Made by a program: the position numbers and the translations under genes
Shown: one piece after another, positions 1-6,780 of the stretch
Position numbering within the stretch: the stretch's first letter is position 1
Layout: the number at the start of each line of letters is the position of its first letter
Notes under the pieces: generated by a model
Told to the model about the DNA's origin: nothing
What the model saw: only the letters and a program-made list of their open reading frames with translations
Database searches by the model: none
IMG/VR virus record: IMGVR_UViG_3300049736_000070
Location: 1 to 25,224 of that record
DNA length: 25,224 nt
From: a virus
Direction: 5' to 3' (one strand)

Positions 1-1534
1 ACTTGGCATAGGTATTCTTCATAGTGTAACTTTCATTCTTCGCGTTGTGCGCGGCATCTACACTATTGAAAAACTTTTTCTTCTCATCGGGTGACATGGA
101 AGCAAGTGACTTACCACTTTTCTTCAACATTGCCTGAAACTTGGCCTTGTATTCCATTTCGATCAACTCATCCAACTCTTCATCAGAGTAGTCATCGAAT
201 ACACCTTCGTTTGCCTGTCGTAATGCTTTCTGGGCGCCTGGGTGATTAGAGAGACCTTTCTTAATCTTCTCCATCTTCTTAGCGGCACCTGTCATGTTAC
301 CACCCTTGTAGCGGGGATCGTTTGCGATACCCTTCGCCATCTTGACCTGTTTAGAAGTGATATACTCATCCAGTTGATCAACGAGTTCATCAAACTCTAC
401 ACTTTCTGCTTTCCAACTACCACCAGCAGCCTTATATTGTTTTGCAGCCCAACCGTTGGCATATGCAGAAGGATATACATCAAATTTCGCCTTTGCCTGT
501 GACTTGAACTTTGACCACAGTTTTGGATTCGTAGGAACATTCTTCTCAAGAAGTTCTTCAAACTTTTCCTCAATTGTATCTTCCTTGAGGCCTGGGTCTG
601 TTTCTTTTTCCATTTTGGACATCTTCTTGGAAAGTCGAGCGGCTTTCTTCTGCGCCTTCAGACGAGAATCTTCCTCATCGTCAGTGGCCATTTTTTTATA
701 TGCACCTTCCTGCATTTCTCTTTTTGCTTTAGCGAAAGGATTTCCAGGCTGGAATTGAAACATTTTTTCGTCTCCTGTTAAGTCTTCACCGTAACGGCCC
801 CTATCTCGGTTACCGTCACCGTTGAGTTCTGTTTGGTCTTGTTGAACATCTTTGAAGCTTCGAGCCTCCAAATCTTTATTTTCTTTCATACGATTTTTCT
901 TTTGAAACTCGTTGTAAGCATTTCGCCTCTCATCGTTTGCTTTCTTTTCGGCGGGAGTCATTTGAGATACTGGCTTTTTCTTAGCAGGAGTATCATATTT
1001 CTCCAATACTGGTTTCATCAAACCGCATGTCTCACAGATATTGCCATCGCACTCGCAATCGCAATCACACATGTCCATTTCTTCTTCCATTTCTGGTTTG
1101 TCATGAGTGTAACCCATCTTACCCATCTTCACATGGTCTTCATATTTTTTTGCCATGTAACCTTTGCCGGTCTTTGGGTCATACATCATATGAGGTTTGA
1201 AATCTTCCTCGTCCTTACACTCCTCGACACTCTCACTCTCTTCGGCTTGATACCGATTCTTTTGTGTGTGCTGTCTCGCACGTTGGAATACCGTGTCATC
1301 ACCCAATACAATGAACATCATAGAATTCAACAGGGTGTTGATTGCGTCTCTCTCCTGTGGAGTTCCGACTTTACCCATTTGTAATTTTTCTAAGCCTCGT
1401 TTCAACAGGGGTAGTTTTGACACCGGCATCAAACCCTGTCTTACCAACATATCAAGGCGTCTTGACATATCTGCTTCTAGTAGGGTAGATTCGCCGGCCG
1501 CCAAAATTTCTCGGATATTCCTTTCAACTGGCAT
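1..1534 (-). CDS. Large late protein with six-cysteine cluster, C-terminus beyond window
   Basis: An uninterrupted frame of 511 codons runs from ATG at 1534 off the left edge, so the C-terminus is missing. The start is preceded by AGGAG at good spacing, and a late promoter lies 33 bases further up. The protein is strongly charged and Lys/Glu rich. Residues 156-170 form a CxCxCxCx4CxxC cluster that could bind metal. Around residues 334-375 is a segment with YPSAYANGWAAKQYK that I recognise from many marine T4-like phage proteins (I associate it with DUF5872, from memory). Further on are short Lys-rich blocks such as SPDEKKKFFNSVDAAHNAKNE. No enzyme motif is seen. The composition and late promoter suggest a virion-associated or head-interior protein, but this is inference. 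The reading frame is secure; the function is unknown. Confidence 0.85.
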   Translation of the reverse strand, partial: MPVERNIREILAAGESTLLEADMSRRLDMLVRQGLMPVSKLPLLKRGLEKLQMGKVGTPQERDAINTLLNSMMFIVLGDDTVFQRARQHTQKNRYQAEESESVEECKDEEDFKPHMMYDPKTGKGYMAKKYEDHVKMGKMGYTHDKPEMEEEMDMCDCDCECDGNICETCGLMKPVLEKYDTPAKKKPVSQMTPAEKKANDERRNAYNEFQKKNRMKENKDLEARSFKDVQQDQTELNGDGNRDRGRYGEDLTGDEKMFQFQPGNPFAKAKREMQEGAYKKMATDDEEDSRLKAQKKAARLSKKMSKMEKETDPGLKEDTIEEKFEELLEKNVPTNPKLWSKFKSQAKAKFDVYPSAYANGWAAKQYKAAGGSWKAESVEFDELVDQLDEYITSKQVKMAKGIANDPRYKGGNMTGAAKKMEKIKKGLSNHPGAQKALRQANEGVFDDYSDEELDELIEMEYKAKFQAMLKKSGKSLASMSPDEKKKFFNSVDAAHNAKNESYTMKNTYAK

Positions 1535-1566
1535 GGTGGTACTCCTAAAAATTTGTTGTTTCAATA

Positions 1567-1574
1567 TATTTATA
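1567..1574 (-). promoter_or_regulatory. T4-type late promoter
   Basis: Exact TATAAATA on the minus strand in the intergenic gap. It lies 33 bases upstream of the ATG at 1534, which leaves a leader of about 27 bases containing the AGGAG ribosome site. Confidence 0.8.
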
Positions 1575-1614
1575 AAGAAACTGTGCTTGACAATGCACAA
1601 TCACAAGAACATGA

Positions 1615-1863
1615 TCAATAGATTTTCTTCAGATCGTATCCAACAGGATTGACAACTTTAATCTCATGTCTTTTATTGTCCATATCAACAAAGATCATAT
1701 GAGTTTGTTTGAGTTTGATTATTTTCTTTGCTTTATAAGTTTTCGGGCTAGCAGATTCTACACGGGAACCATCAGGCATAATGTCAGTCTTGCCTGGAAA
1801 ATATACTGTTAGTTCGTATTCTTCAAGAAACCACAGTAAAATTTTATCCCATAACCACTTCAC
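1615..1863 (-). CDS. Small hypothetical protein, 82 aa, GTG start
   Basis: The frame opens with GTG at 1863, with GAGG seven bases before it. It begins 9 bases after the end of the 94-aa gene, so the two are probably co-transcribed. The N-terminus is aromatic (MKWLWDKILLWFLEEYELTVYF begins it), followed by a beta-rich basic body ending in a VNPVGYDLKKIY-type tail. The tail resembles that of small hypothetical proteins seen in marine T4-like phages. No catalytic motif is visible. The downstream gap of 80 bases holds the late promoter of the next gene. Function unknown; moderately sure it is real because of the ribosome site and packing. Confidence 0.65.
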   Translation of the reverse strand: MKWLWDKILLWFLEEYELTVYFPGKTDIMPDGSRVESASPKTYKAKKIIKLKQTHMIFVDMDNKRHEIKVVNPVGYDLKKIY

Positions 1864-1872
1864 TTAGATACC

Positions 1873-2157
1873 TCAGCAGTTCCAACGGCGTCTTGCAGCC
1901 TTTCCTCTTTCGCCTGTCCAACTTCTACTTCTTGCACAAAATGATTTGCGTCTTTTTGCAGCTTTGCTGCCAGGCTTCAGTTTACTTGGTGGTGTTGTCA
2001 CAGCAGTCTGCAATTTAGAGCCTGGATTCTGTCGGCGATATTTCTCGACACCCTTTTTGGTTAATCCTGCTCCCTGACTAACTGGTTTTTTATGACCACC
2101 CTTGACGGTCATACCCTCCATACCTTTTTCTTCTACGAATTGAGCAAACGTCTTCAT
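1873..2157 (-). CDS. Small basic protein with capsid-targeting-like N-terminus
   Basis: The 94-aa protein starts at an ATG that overlaps the stop of the kinase gene (ATGA), so translation is probably coupled. Its first residues, MKTFAQFVEEKG, match the T4 internal-protein capsid-targeting sequence (MKTYQEFIAE, cut after Glu10) in register: aromatic 4 and 7, aliphatic 8, Glu 10. The remainder (TVKGGHKKP, GAGLTKKGVEKYRR, SKAAKRRKSFCARSRSW) is Lys/Arg rich. It belongs to a small family common in marine T4-like phages that I associate, from memory, with DUF6321. There are only two Cys, one in SFCARS and one at the very end. By analogy it may be a DNA-associated internal head protein. The reading frame is secure; the role is inferred. 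Confidence 0.8.
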   Translation of the reverse strand: MKTFAQFVEEKGMEGMTVKGGHKKPVSQGAGLTKKGVEKYRRQNPGSKLQTAVTTPPSKLKPGSKAAKRRKSFCARSRSWTGERGKAARRRWNC

Positions 2158-4523
2158 TTCTTTTTCACCTTAAACTTCTTCGCCTTCTGTTTAGAAGCAG
2201 CTGCCTTTGCTCTAGCGGGATTATACTTCTTCGCCTTCATGGGTTTCTTGTTTCTTGATGTCAGACGTTTCAATTCGTTTCGTCTCACAACTGGTGCCAA
2301 CCTAGTTGCCATTCTAGCAACCAGACCAGAGAATCTTTTCGCCATCGCTTCGATTCGTGCCTTCTCTGCGGGTGGAAGTGATTGGATATCTCTACCCCGA
2401 GCGATTCTTGCCTTGATCATGTTTCTCGCACCACGAGTAGCACGGCGTTTCAATCGGCCTGGATCAGATGCTCGTCTTGCAGCACGCATACGGGCAACCT
2501 TCAACTTCTGGCGGTTTCTCCTAGCGGCAAACCGTCTTTTCATTCTACCTTGAATTGACAAGACTTCTGTTATTTGTATCTCATCGTGGATATCATCTTC
2601 ATCCTCGACATCAATATACTCTAACTCTTCCTCATCATACATCCCTAAGTCAACCAGATCATCAAAATTCATATTGTCGATTTGGATTTCCATATCAGCA
2701 ACATCTTGCGGAGTGAAGATAGAATCTACGTCCATCTCCAATACTTCTATTTCCGGTTTTTCTTCTTCTTTTCGATCCTCAACAATCTTTTTTGCTTTGT
2801 AGTGATACTTACTGTTATTCTTATTTTTCTTTGTGGTCTCGCCGGGCTCGCCTGGGGTCAGTGCTTTTAAGTATTCGGTTCCTTCTGGTCTGCCCCACTC
2901 ATACCTACTGATCTGAATGTCTTCGGTAACCATCTTAGCAAGAGTTCTGGGATCAACCTGACTCATACCACGAGTGCTTCTTTGAATTTGTTGTGCGTAG
3001 TATTCTGGTGAATGTCTCAGTCTACCACCACCCTCTTTCTTTTTTCTGTCCAACAATTTGAGCAATGCCTTCTTTGCACTATCATATTTTGCTTTGTGAA
3101 CAGTCTTAGCAAGAGCAGGCAACATATATCGTGGCATATCTTCTTTCACATCGGTCTTCACCATGACAGGTTTGCCACCTTTACCTGACCGATCTGCAAC
3201 AGGGTCTTTTCTGCGTTTGCGTCTGGCAGAAGTTGCTCTGTCATCTTTGGACATACTGTGAGCCTTTGAACGAGGCATACACTTGGGTTTACCTTCTCCA
3301 GGCTCTCTTGCACAATCTCCTTTGATTTCACCATCAGTGCCGACACGAACCCAATCACCTTTCGGGCCTTTACCAAACCACTTTCTTAAATCTTCTGAGG
3401 TGAAAGAGAGTTCTTCTTCTGCGGATAGTTTTGCGGCGATGGCCATCTCTCTGCGTTTCTTCTTGGACTTACCCTTAAATTGGGGTGCATCACTCTTATA
3501 GAAATCTTTGATAACATCCCCCATATCCATCTTCTTGATGTCTTCATCTACTGTGTAGCCAGGCACTTTGATAGTTTTAACTGTAGTCTTTATCTTCGGT
3601 TGTTTCTTATCCGCTTTCCAATCACCAGACTTCCAAGAACCTTTTTTAACATTTCCGTCCTTGTCAAAATGTCTCTTGAGATGTGGCGGCAATTCTGCCT
3701 CTGTCACATCATCTTCTTTGACACAATTAGGAACCATTCGGTTTCCCTTCTTCTTCATGCCCTTTTGTTTCCAACCTACCCAGCATGCCTCATCAATGTA
3801 GTTCTCATCGTCAGGCACAGATTCTCTGGTAATGTTTCTCTTTTGTTTTTCATCCTTGATCCAAGCTTTTGCTTGTCGGGAAACAGGCGGTTTCCTTGTC
3901 CACGCCATTATTTTCCTGTATGTCCCAAGAATAGCATTTTCATAGTCAGAACCATCGGAGTTGTCAACGATAAACATATCTTGACGAAACAAGTTTTGAA
4001 ACCGTCCAATATTTTTTTGTACTGACTTCCACATTTGGCCAACTTGCACTGACCCAAGAGTTCTGTCTCTCTTTTCATCTCTGGAAACAGCAGTTTCAAG
4101 ATCAGTATTCACAAAAATCATCGCAGTTTCATATCCTAATTTTTCTATTTCGATTTTCTGCTTCTTGATTTTGTCGTAGTTTTTACCAGTTCCATCAATA
4201 ACCAAACCAAGTCTACCTGACAAAAAATTAGACTTACGTTGAGCAGTGATGTATGTGGCACGATCCCTCAGTTTTTGTCCCTTGAGTGAAAAAATATTTT
4301 CGGGAGCCATGGGATTTATTTTATCTTTGAATTCTTTTTTGAGAGCGTTCTCAAATGCCGTGTCAGAATTGACAACCTTGTATCCGAGAGTAGTTAGGGC
4401 AGTTTTTCCAACAATAAAAGATTTACCAGAACCAGGCCCGCCGGCGAGGAAAACTGCCTTGAAGATAGCAGGGTCGTTGACTCCCTCCTCAAGAGGGACA
4501 AAATCTGTAAATTTCTTTTCCAT
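2154..4523 (-). CDS. P-loop kinase (PNK/zeta-like) fused to a long basic mosaic tail, 789 aa
   Basis: Residues 22-205 form a P-loop kinase domain. GGPGSGKS (28-35) is Walker A, NSD at 52-54 fits the acidic base position of polynucleotide-kinase/zeta-toxin kinases, LVIDGTG (107-113) is a Walker-B-like strand, and RDEKRDR (148-154) is an Arg-rich lid. The tail is a mosaic: EACWVGWKQKG...MVPNC (245-267), a CAREPGE...KPKC block (404-415), a very acidic stretch (about 587-650) and an Arg/Lys-rich end (658-789). I recognise several of these blocks as separate pieces in other marine T4-like phages. The N-terminus FTDFVPLEEG loosely resembles a capsid-targeting sequence ending in a possible LEE/G prohead-protease site. 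Its late promoter is built on the upstream stop codon. Frame and kinase fold are clear; substrate unknown. Confidence 0.85.
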   Translation of the reverse strand: MEKKFTDFVPLEEGVNDPAIFKAVFLAGGPGSGKSFIVGKTALTTLGYKVVNSDTAFENALKKEFKDKINPMAPENIFSLKGQKLRDRATYITAQRKSNFLSGRLGLVIDGTGKNYDKIKKQKIEIEKLGYETAMIFVNTDLETAVSRDEKRDRTLGSVQVGQMWKSVQKNIGRFQNLFRQDMFIVDNSDGSDYENAILGTYRKIMAWTRKPPVSRQAKAWIKDEKQKRNITRESVPDDENYIDEACWVGWKQKGMKKKGNRMVPNCVKEDDVTEAELPPHLKRHFDKDGNVKKGSWKSGDWKADKKQPKIKTTVKTIKVPGYTVDEDIKKMDMGDVIKDFYKSDAPQFKGKSKKKRREMAIAAKLSAEEELSFTSEDLRKWFGKGPKGDWVRVGTDGEIKGDCAREPGEGKPKCMPRSKAHSMSKDDRATSARRKRRKDPVADRSGKGGKPVMVKTDVKEDMPRYMLPALAKTVHKAKYDSAKKALLKLLDRKKKEGGGRLRHSPEYYAQQIQRSTRGMSQVDPRTLAKMVTEDIQISRYEWGRPEGTEYLKALTPGEPGETTKKNKNNSKYHYKAKKIVEDRKEEEKPEIEVLEMDVDSIFTPQDVADMEIQIDNMNFDDLVDLGMYDEEELEYIDVEDEDDIHDEIQITEVLSIQGRMKRRFAARRNRQKLKVARMRAARRASDPGRLKRRATRGARNMIKARIARGRDIQSLPPAEKARIEAMAKRFSGLVARMATRLAPVVRRNELKRLTSRNKKPMKAKKYNPARAKAAASKQKAKKFKVKKK

Positions 4524-4527
4524 ACGC

Positions 4528-5109
4528 CTATTTATAAAAAGTTTGAAAAAGAGTAACGGATAGTTTTGGTTGTCTTCTCATTATTTTATTGTATGCTTTA
4601 TCTTCTTTGTGCAATTCCTCCATCGACCAAAAGGGAGTATATTTGGTAGACTTCAAATAATTGCCATCCGAATCAAACATTCTCTCCTTGACACCAGAAT
4701 AATTTGCGTTGGTCGCTACGGTGTAGTGACCGCGATTTGGAACATAATCAGAGAACTTATAAAAATCTATGACAAAATAATCTTCAAATCCCGAATCATA
4801 CAATTCACTCAGATATGGCCTCGAATGAGTCCTAGCGAATGGCCTATCTACTTGTGTGAAATTTTTGGGGTCGGTGATCCACCGAGAGATATTCATCGCG
4901 GATTGAAGTCTATCCCAAGGATTCCTAACCACAATGGCCTTAATCTCGGCATTGGAGTTCTTAAATTTGTCTAACCAATTCTCCGGTGATAAGTCTGGAT
5001 GATTTTTCGGTAGTGTGTGAGCTTTGATACCAAATGAATTTGCCATACTGGTATGGCCACATCTGAGATTGCATACTATGCAAGATTTCTCGGTATCGTG
5101 AAAAAACAC
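4528..5109 (-). CDS. Sulfotransferase-family protein, 193 aa, GTG start
   Basis: Sulfotransferases move a sulfuryl group from PAPS to a sugar or other hydroxyl. Near the N-terminus, CNLRCGHTSM sits where the 5'-phosphosulfate-binding loop lies in the family (usual form KxxxTS). IVVRNPWDRLQSAM (about 59-72) fits the 3'-phosphate-binding strand and helix (RNPxxRxxS). The rest is aromatic-rich, as in carbohydrate sulfotransferases. The only start that keeps the N-terminal loop is GTG at 5109, one base after the upstream stop; no strong ribosome site precedes it, so translation may depend on coupling. The last codons (TTT TAT AAA TAG) double as the late promoter of the next gene. The family is likely; the target (host surface glycan or virion) is unknown. 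Confidence 0.75.
   Translation of the reverse strand: MFFHDTEKSCIVCNLRCGHTSMANSFGIKAHTLPKNHPDLSPENWLDKFKNSNAEIKAIVVRNPWDRLQSAMNISRWITDPKNFTQVDRPFARTHSRPYLSELYDSGFEDYFVIDFYKFSDYVPNRGHYTVATNANYSGVKERMFDSDGNYLKSTKYTPFWSMEELHKEDKAYNKIMRRQPKLSVTLFQTFYK
4529..4536 (-). promoter_or_regulatory. T4-type late promoter overlapping a stop codon
   Basis: Exact TATAAATA on the minus strand, inside the final codons of the sulfotransferase gene. The next ATG (4523) begins 6 positions after the last A. By the T4 spacing, where the box is centred about 10 bp from +1, transcription would begin at or next to this ATG. Confidence 0.7.
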
Positions 5110-5110
5110 A

Positions 5111-5329
5111 TCAAAAAATTCTTATCAATTTGGATATCGCGTCAACAACCTTTGCAGCCATAATCTTCATAGACTCTTCATTGATGTCTTCCCTGATCGT
5201 TTCGACATCTGTAAAATCTTGAACGAGTTCTTCGTACTCGGCCTGATTGATCATCCCCCCGTCCAAAAGATTATTGAGTTCTTCTACCTTTTGTGCGTAG
5301 TGGGAAATTATATCTTCTTCACTTATCAT
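5111..5329 (-). CDS. Small acidic helical protein, 72 aa
   Basis: The ATG at 5329 overlaps the lipoprotein stop (ATGA), and the gene ends just before the sulfotransferase start. The protein is acidic and predicted to be mostly helical (EEDIISHYAQKVEELNNLLD, then QAEYEELVQDF, then a C-terminal helix ending in RIF). The N-terminal half, with its DGGMINQAEYEELV turn, recalls the short two-helix SHOCT-type arrangement, but this is only a resemblance. There is no signal peptide and no Cys. Function unknown; support comes from coupling and tight packing. Confidence 0.65.
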   Translation of the reverse strand: MISEEDIISHYAQKVEELNNLLDGGMINQAEYEELVQDFTDVETIREDINEESMKIMAAKVVDAISKLIRIF

Positions 5330-5697
5330 TTCATTCTACTCCCAGAAACTTGCAATGCTTCTTCAACTATACTTGAGATGTTACCCCATTTGATCCTGCA
5401 ATATGCGGGAGAGGGGTCTTCCCTGTTCCTCAGTTCTTCTACCAGTTCATTAATCTTTGTGTAGATTCTCTGATTTGTTTCGTTCATGGTGTGTTCCGCA
5501 TACTTATCAAGAAACGCAGATTCAAACCATGCTACATTTATATAGTCAACATCGCAGGCCTTGGTATTTTCGGCAATCACACCCAATCTAACCAAAGAAC
5601 TGTACTCAGCATTATCAAATTTATTTGGGATCAAATTTGAAACCGAACATGATGTGAGTATGAATAACGAGAGTACAACCCCAATGGTTTTATTCAT
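5326..5697 (-). CDS. Small lipoprotein next to lysozyme
   Basis: The start is ATG 5697, 8 bases inside the end of the lysozyme gene; a TTG one codon upstream is less likely. The N-terminus is a lipoprotein signal: MNKT, a hydrophobic stretch, then the lipobox LTSC with the lipidated Cys at 17. Two further Cys (about 48 and 100) could form a disulfide in the periplasm. The mature part of roughly 105 residues is helical and charged, with no Pro-rich stretch, so it does not look like a classical Rz1-type o-spanin. Adjacency to lysozyme suggests a lysis or superinfection-exclusion role, but that is inference from context. The lipoprotein call is firm. Confidence 0.8.
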   Translation of the reverse strand: MNKTIGVVLSLFILTSCSVSNLIPNKFDNAEYSSLVRLGVIAENTKACDVDYINVAWFESAFLDKYAEHTMNETNQRIYTKINELVEELRNREDPSPAYCRIKWGNISSIVEEALQVSGSRMK

Positions 5698-6142
5698 CAA
5701 TATTCTCCAAACGTGACATTAATCTTTCTGCTCTATTGGTAACCTGTTTATACCACCTAGAGTCCCGGCCTTCCATAGCGGCAATCTTCCAATCCCCATC
5801 GGTGATTGCTCTGTTCATTTTCTTAAATTGACTCAATCTGGGCCTCCCCATATTGAACATCATATTAACCAAGATTTGCTGGACTTGTTCTGGTAAACAT
5901 CCAAATTCCCGTTCTCCGTATAGATGCTCACACTCTCGTTCGGCAGTGTCAAGGTCTCTCTCAAAACACGACCTGACTCTTTCTTCGTCAACTGGAGTTC
6001 CAATTGGTTTTCCGTATTCCTCGTCACTTTCTTTGATAAGATGACCGACTCCAAAAGTTGGGTATCCGAGGTGGTCGTTATAGATGACATATTCTACTCC
6101 CTCATCAATTTTTAGTTGTTCGTATACTTCTTCTCTATTCAT
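5690..6142 (-). CDS. e: T4-type lysozyme (endolysin, GH24), 150 aa
   Basis: The enzyme cleaves the MurNAc-GlcNAc bond of peptidoglycan to release progeny. The catalytic triad has T4 spacing: Glu14 (KIDEGVEY), Asp23 (YNDHLGYP) and Thr29 (PTFGVGHL), equivalent to T4 Glu11, Asp20 and Thr26. The C-terminal lobe carries the family signature around QQILVNMMFNMG and GRDSRWYKQVTNRAERL. At 150 aa it is slightly shorter than the 164-aa T4 enzyme. There is no signal peptide, so it needs a holin to reach the wall. The start overlaps the stop of the NMNAT-like gene by one base (TAATG). Unlike the spanin-like and holin-candidate genes at 11822-12909, it sits in the distal late cluster. High certainty. Confidence 0.95.
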   Translation of the reverse strand: MNREEVYEQLKIDEGVEYVIYNDHLGYPTFGVGHLIKESDEEYGKPIGTPVDEERVRSCFERDLDTAERECEHLYGEREFGCLPEQVQQILVNMMFNMGRPRLSQFKKMNRAITDGDWKIAAMEGRDSRWYKQVTNRAERLMSRLENIDE

Positions 6143-6780
6143 TAAAGTGTTCCTATCTGTTCTTTTAAGAACGCAGCGAAAGAATATCTTACCTGACCTT
6201 CTTTCAACTTCATTCCCTTTCTAGTTGCGTCAAAAAGTTTCTTTGCTTCTGCATGTGATGTTTTGTGATGAAGACCCGACTTGAACGATTTTAAATCATT
6301 GTTAGATGCGTGAGCCCTCATCTTAGTACCACTGATACCAGCGACACCCGTAGCATCTGGATCACGGGCGCCGGCAGAAACTACTTTCAAACTTTTGAAT
6401 TTGTAGTATCCGTGTGGGCCCTTCTTTCCGTTGTACTTATTGATTGTTTTATGAAATTCGTTGACACGATCAGACCCAGCAACCATAGTCACATGAGTGT
6501 GTCCCTCTTTGTGCATCTTTGATAGGTGTGCAAAGACATGCGGGTGAGATGAAGACGAACCTTCAAACTTACCTTGCGGGTGAACGTGTTTGAGATATCT
6601 TATTTTCTGATCAGAATTAAGAGGGTTCTTGTGTTTATCCTGAGAATGACTTACAATAACTCTGTGATCAGCTCCTCTCTTCTTTGCTTCGGAATGAACC
6701 TTGTCCACCAATTTACTGTGACCAGCAGTGGGTGGATTCATCCTACCGAAAGCGAATACCATGTGTTTTTCTTTGCTCAT
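6142..6780 (-). CDS. NMNAT/cytidylyltransferase-like nucleotidyltransferase, 212 aa
   Basis: A member of the HxGH nucleotidyltransferase superfamily, which joins NMP to phosphorylated substrates such as NMN, pantetheine-P or glycerol-P. AFGRMNPPTAGH near the N-terminus is the first signature (TAGH replaces HxGH). GISGTKMRAHA (about residue 145) is the ISxTxxR nucleotide-binding signature, closest to NadR/NMNAT-type enzymes. ATG 6780 is chosen because it forms an ATGA overlap with the upstream stop and has GGGA before it; an ATG 9 bases further up has too short a ribosome spacing. The C-terminus (SFAAFLKEQ) repeats the F-x-x-F-L-x-E pattern seen in capsid-targeting sequences, preceded by LKEG. 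It is coupled to a ligase-like gene, suggesting linked nucleotide chemistry. Family secure; substrate unknown. Confidence 0.85.
   Translation of the reverse strand: MSKEKHMVFAFGRMNPPTAGHSKLVDKVHSEAKKRGADHRVIVSHSQDKHKNPLNSDQKIRYLKHVHPQGKFEGSSSSHPHVFAHLSKMHKEGHTHVTMVAGSDRVNEFHKTINKYNGKKGPHGYYKFKSLKVVSAGARDPDATGVAGISGTKMRAHASNNDLKSFKSGLHHKTSHAEAKKLFDATRKGMKLKEGQVRYSFAAFLKEQIGTL

Noticed and set aside
833-1384. Plus-strand open frame of 183 codons
   Set aside because: It lies wholly opposite the 511-codon minus-strand gene, has a shadow composition (His/Leu/Phe runs from antisense Lys/Glu/Met codons) and no ribosome site.
5860-6090. Second minus-strand frame inside lysozyme
   Set aside because: It overlaps the lysozyme catalytic region in another frame, with no ribosome site or recognisable motif.
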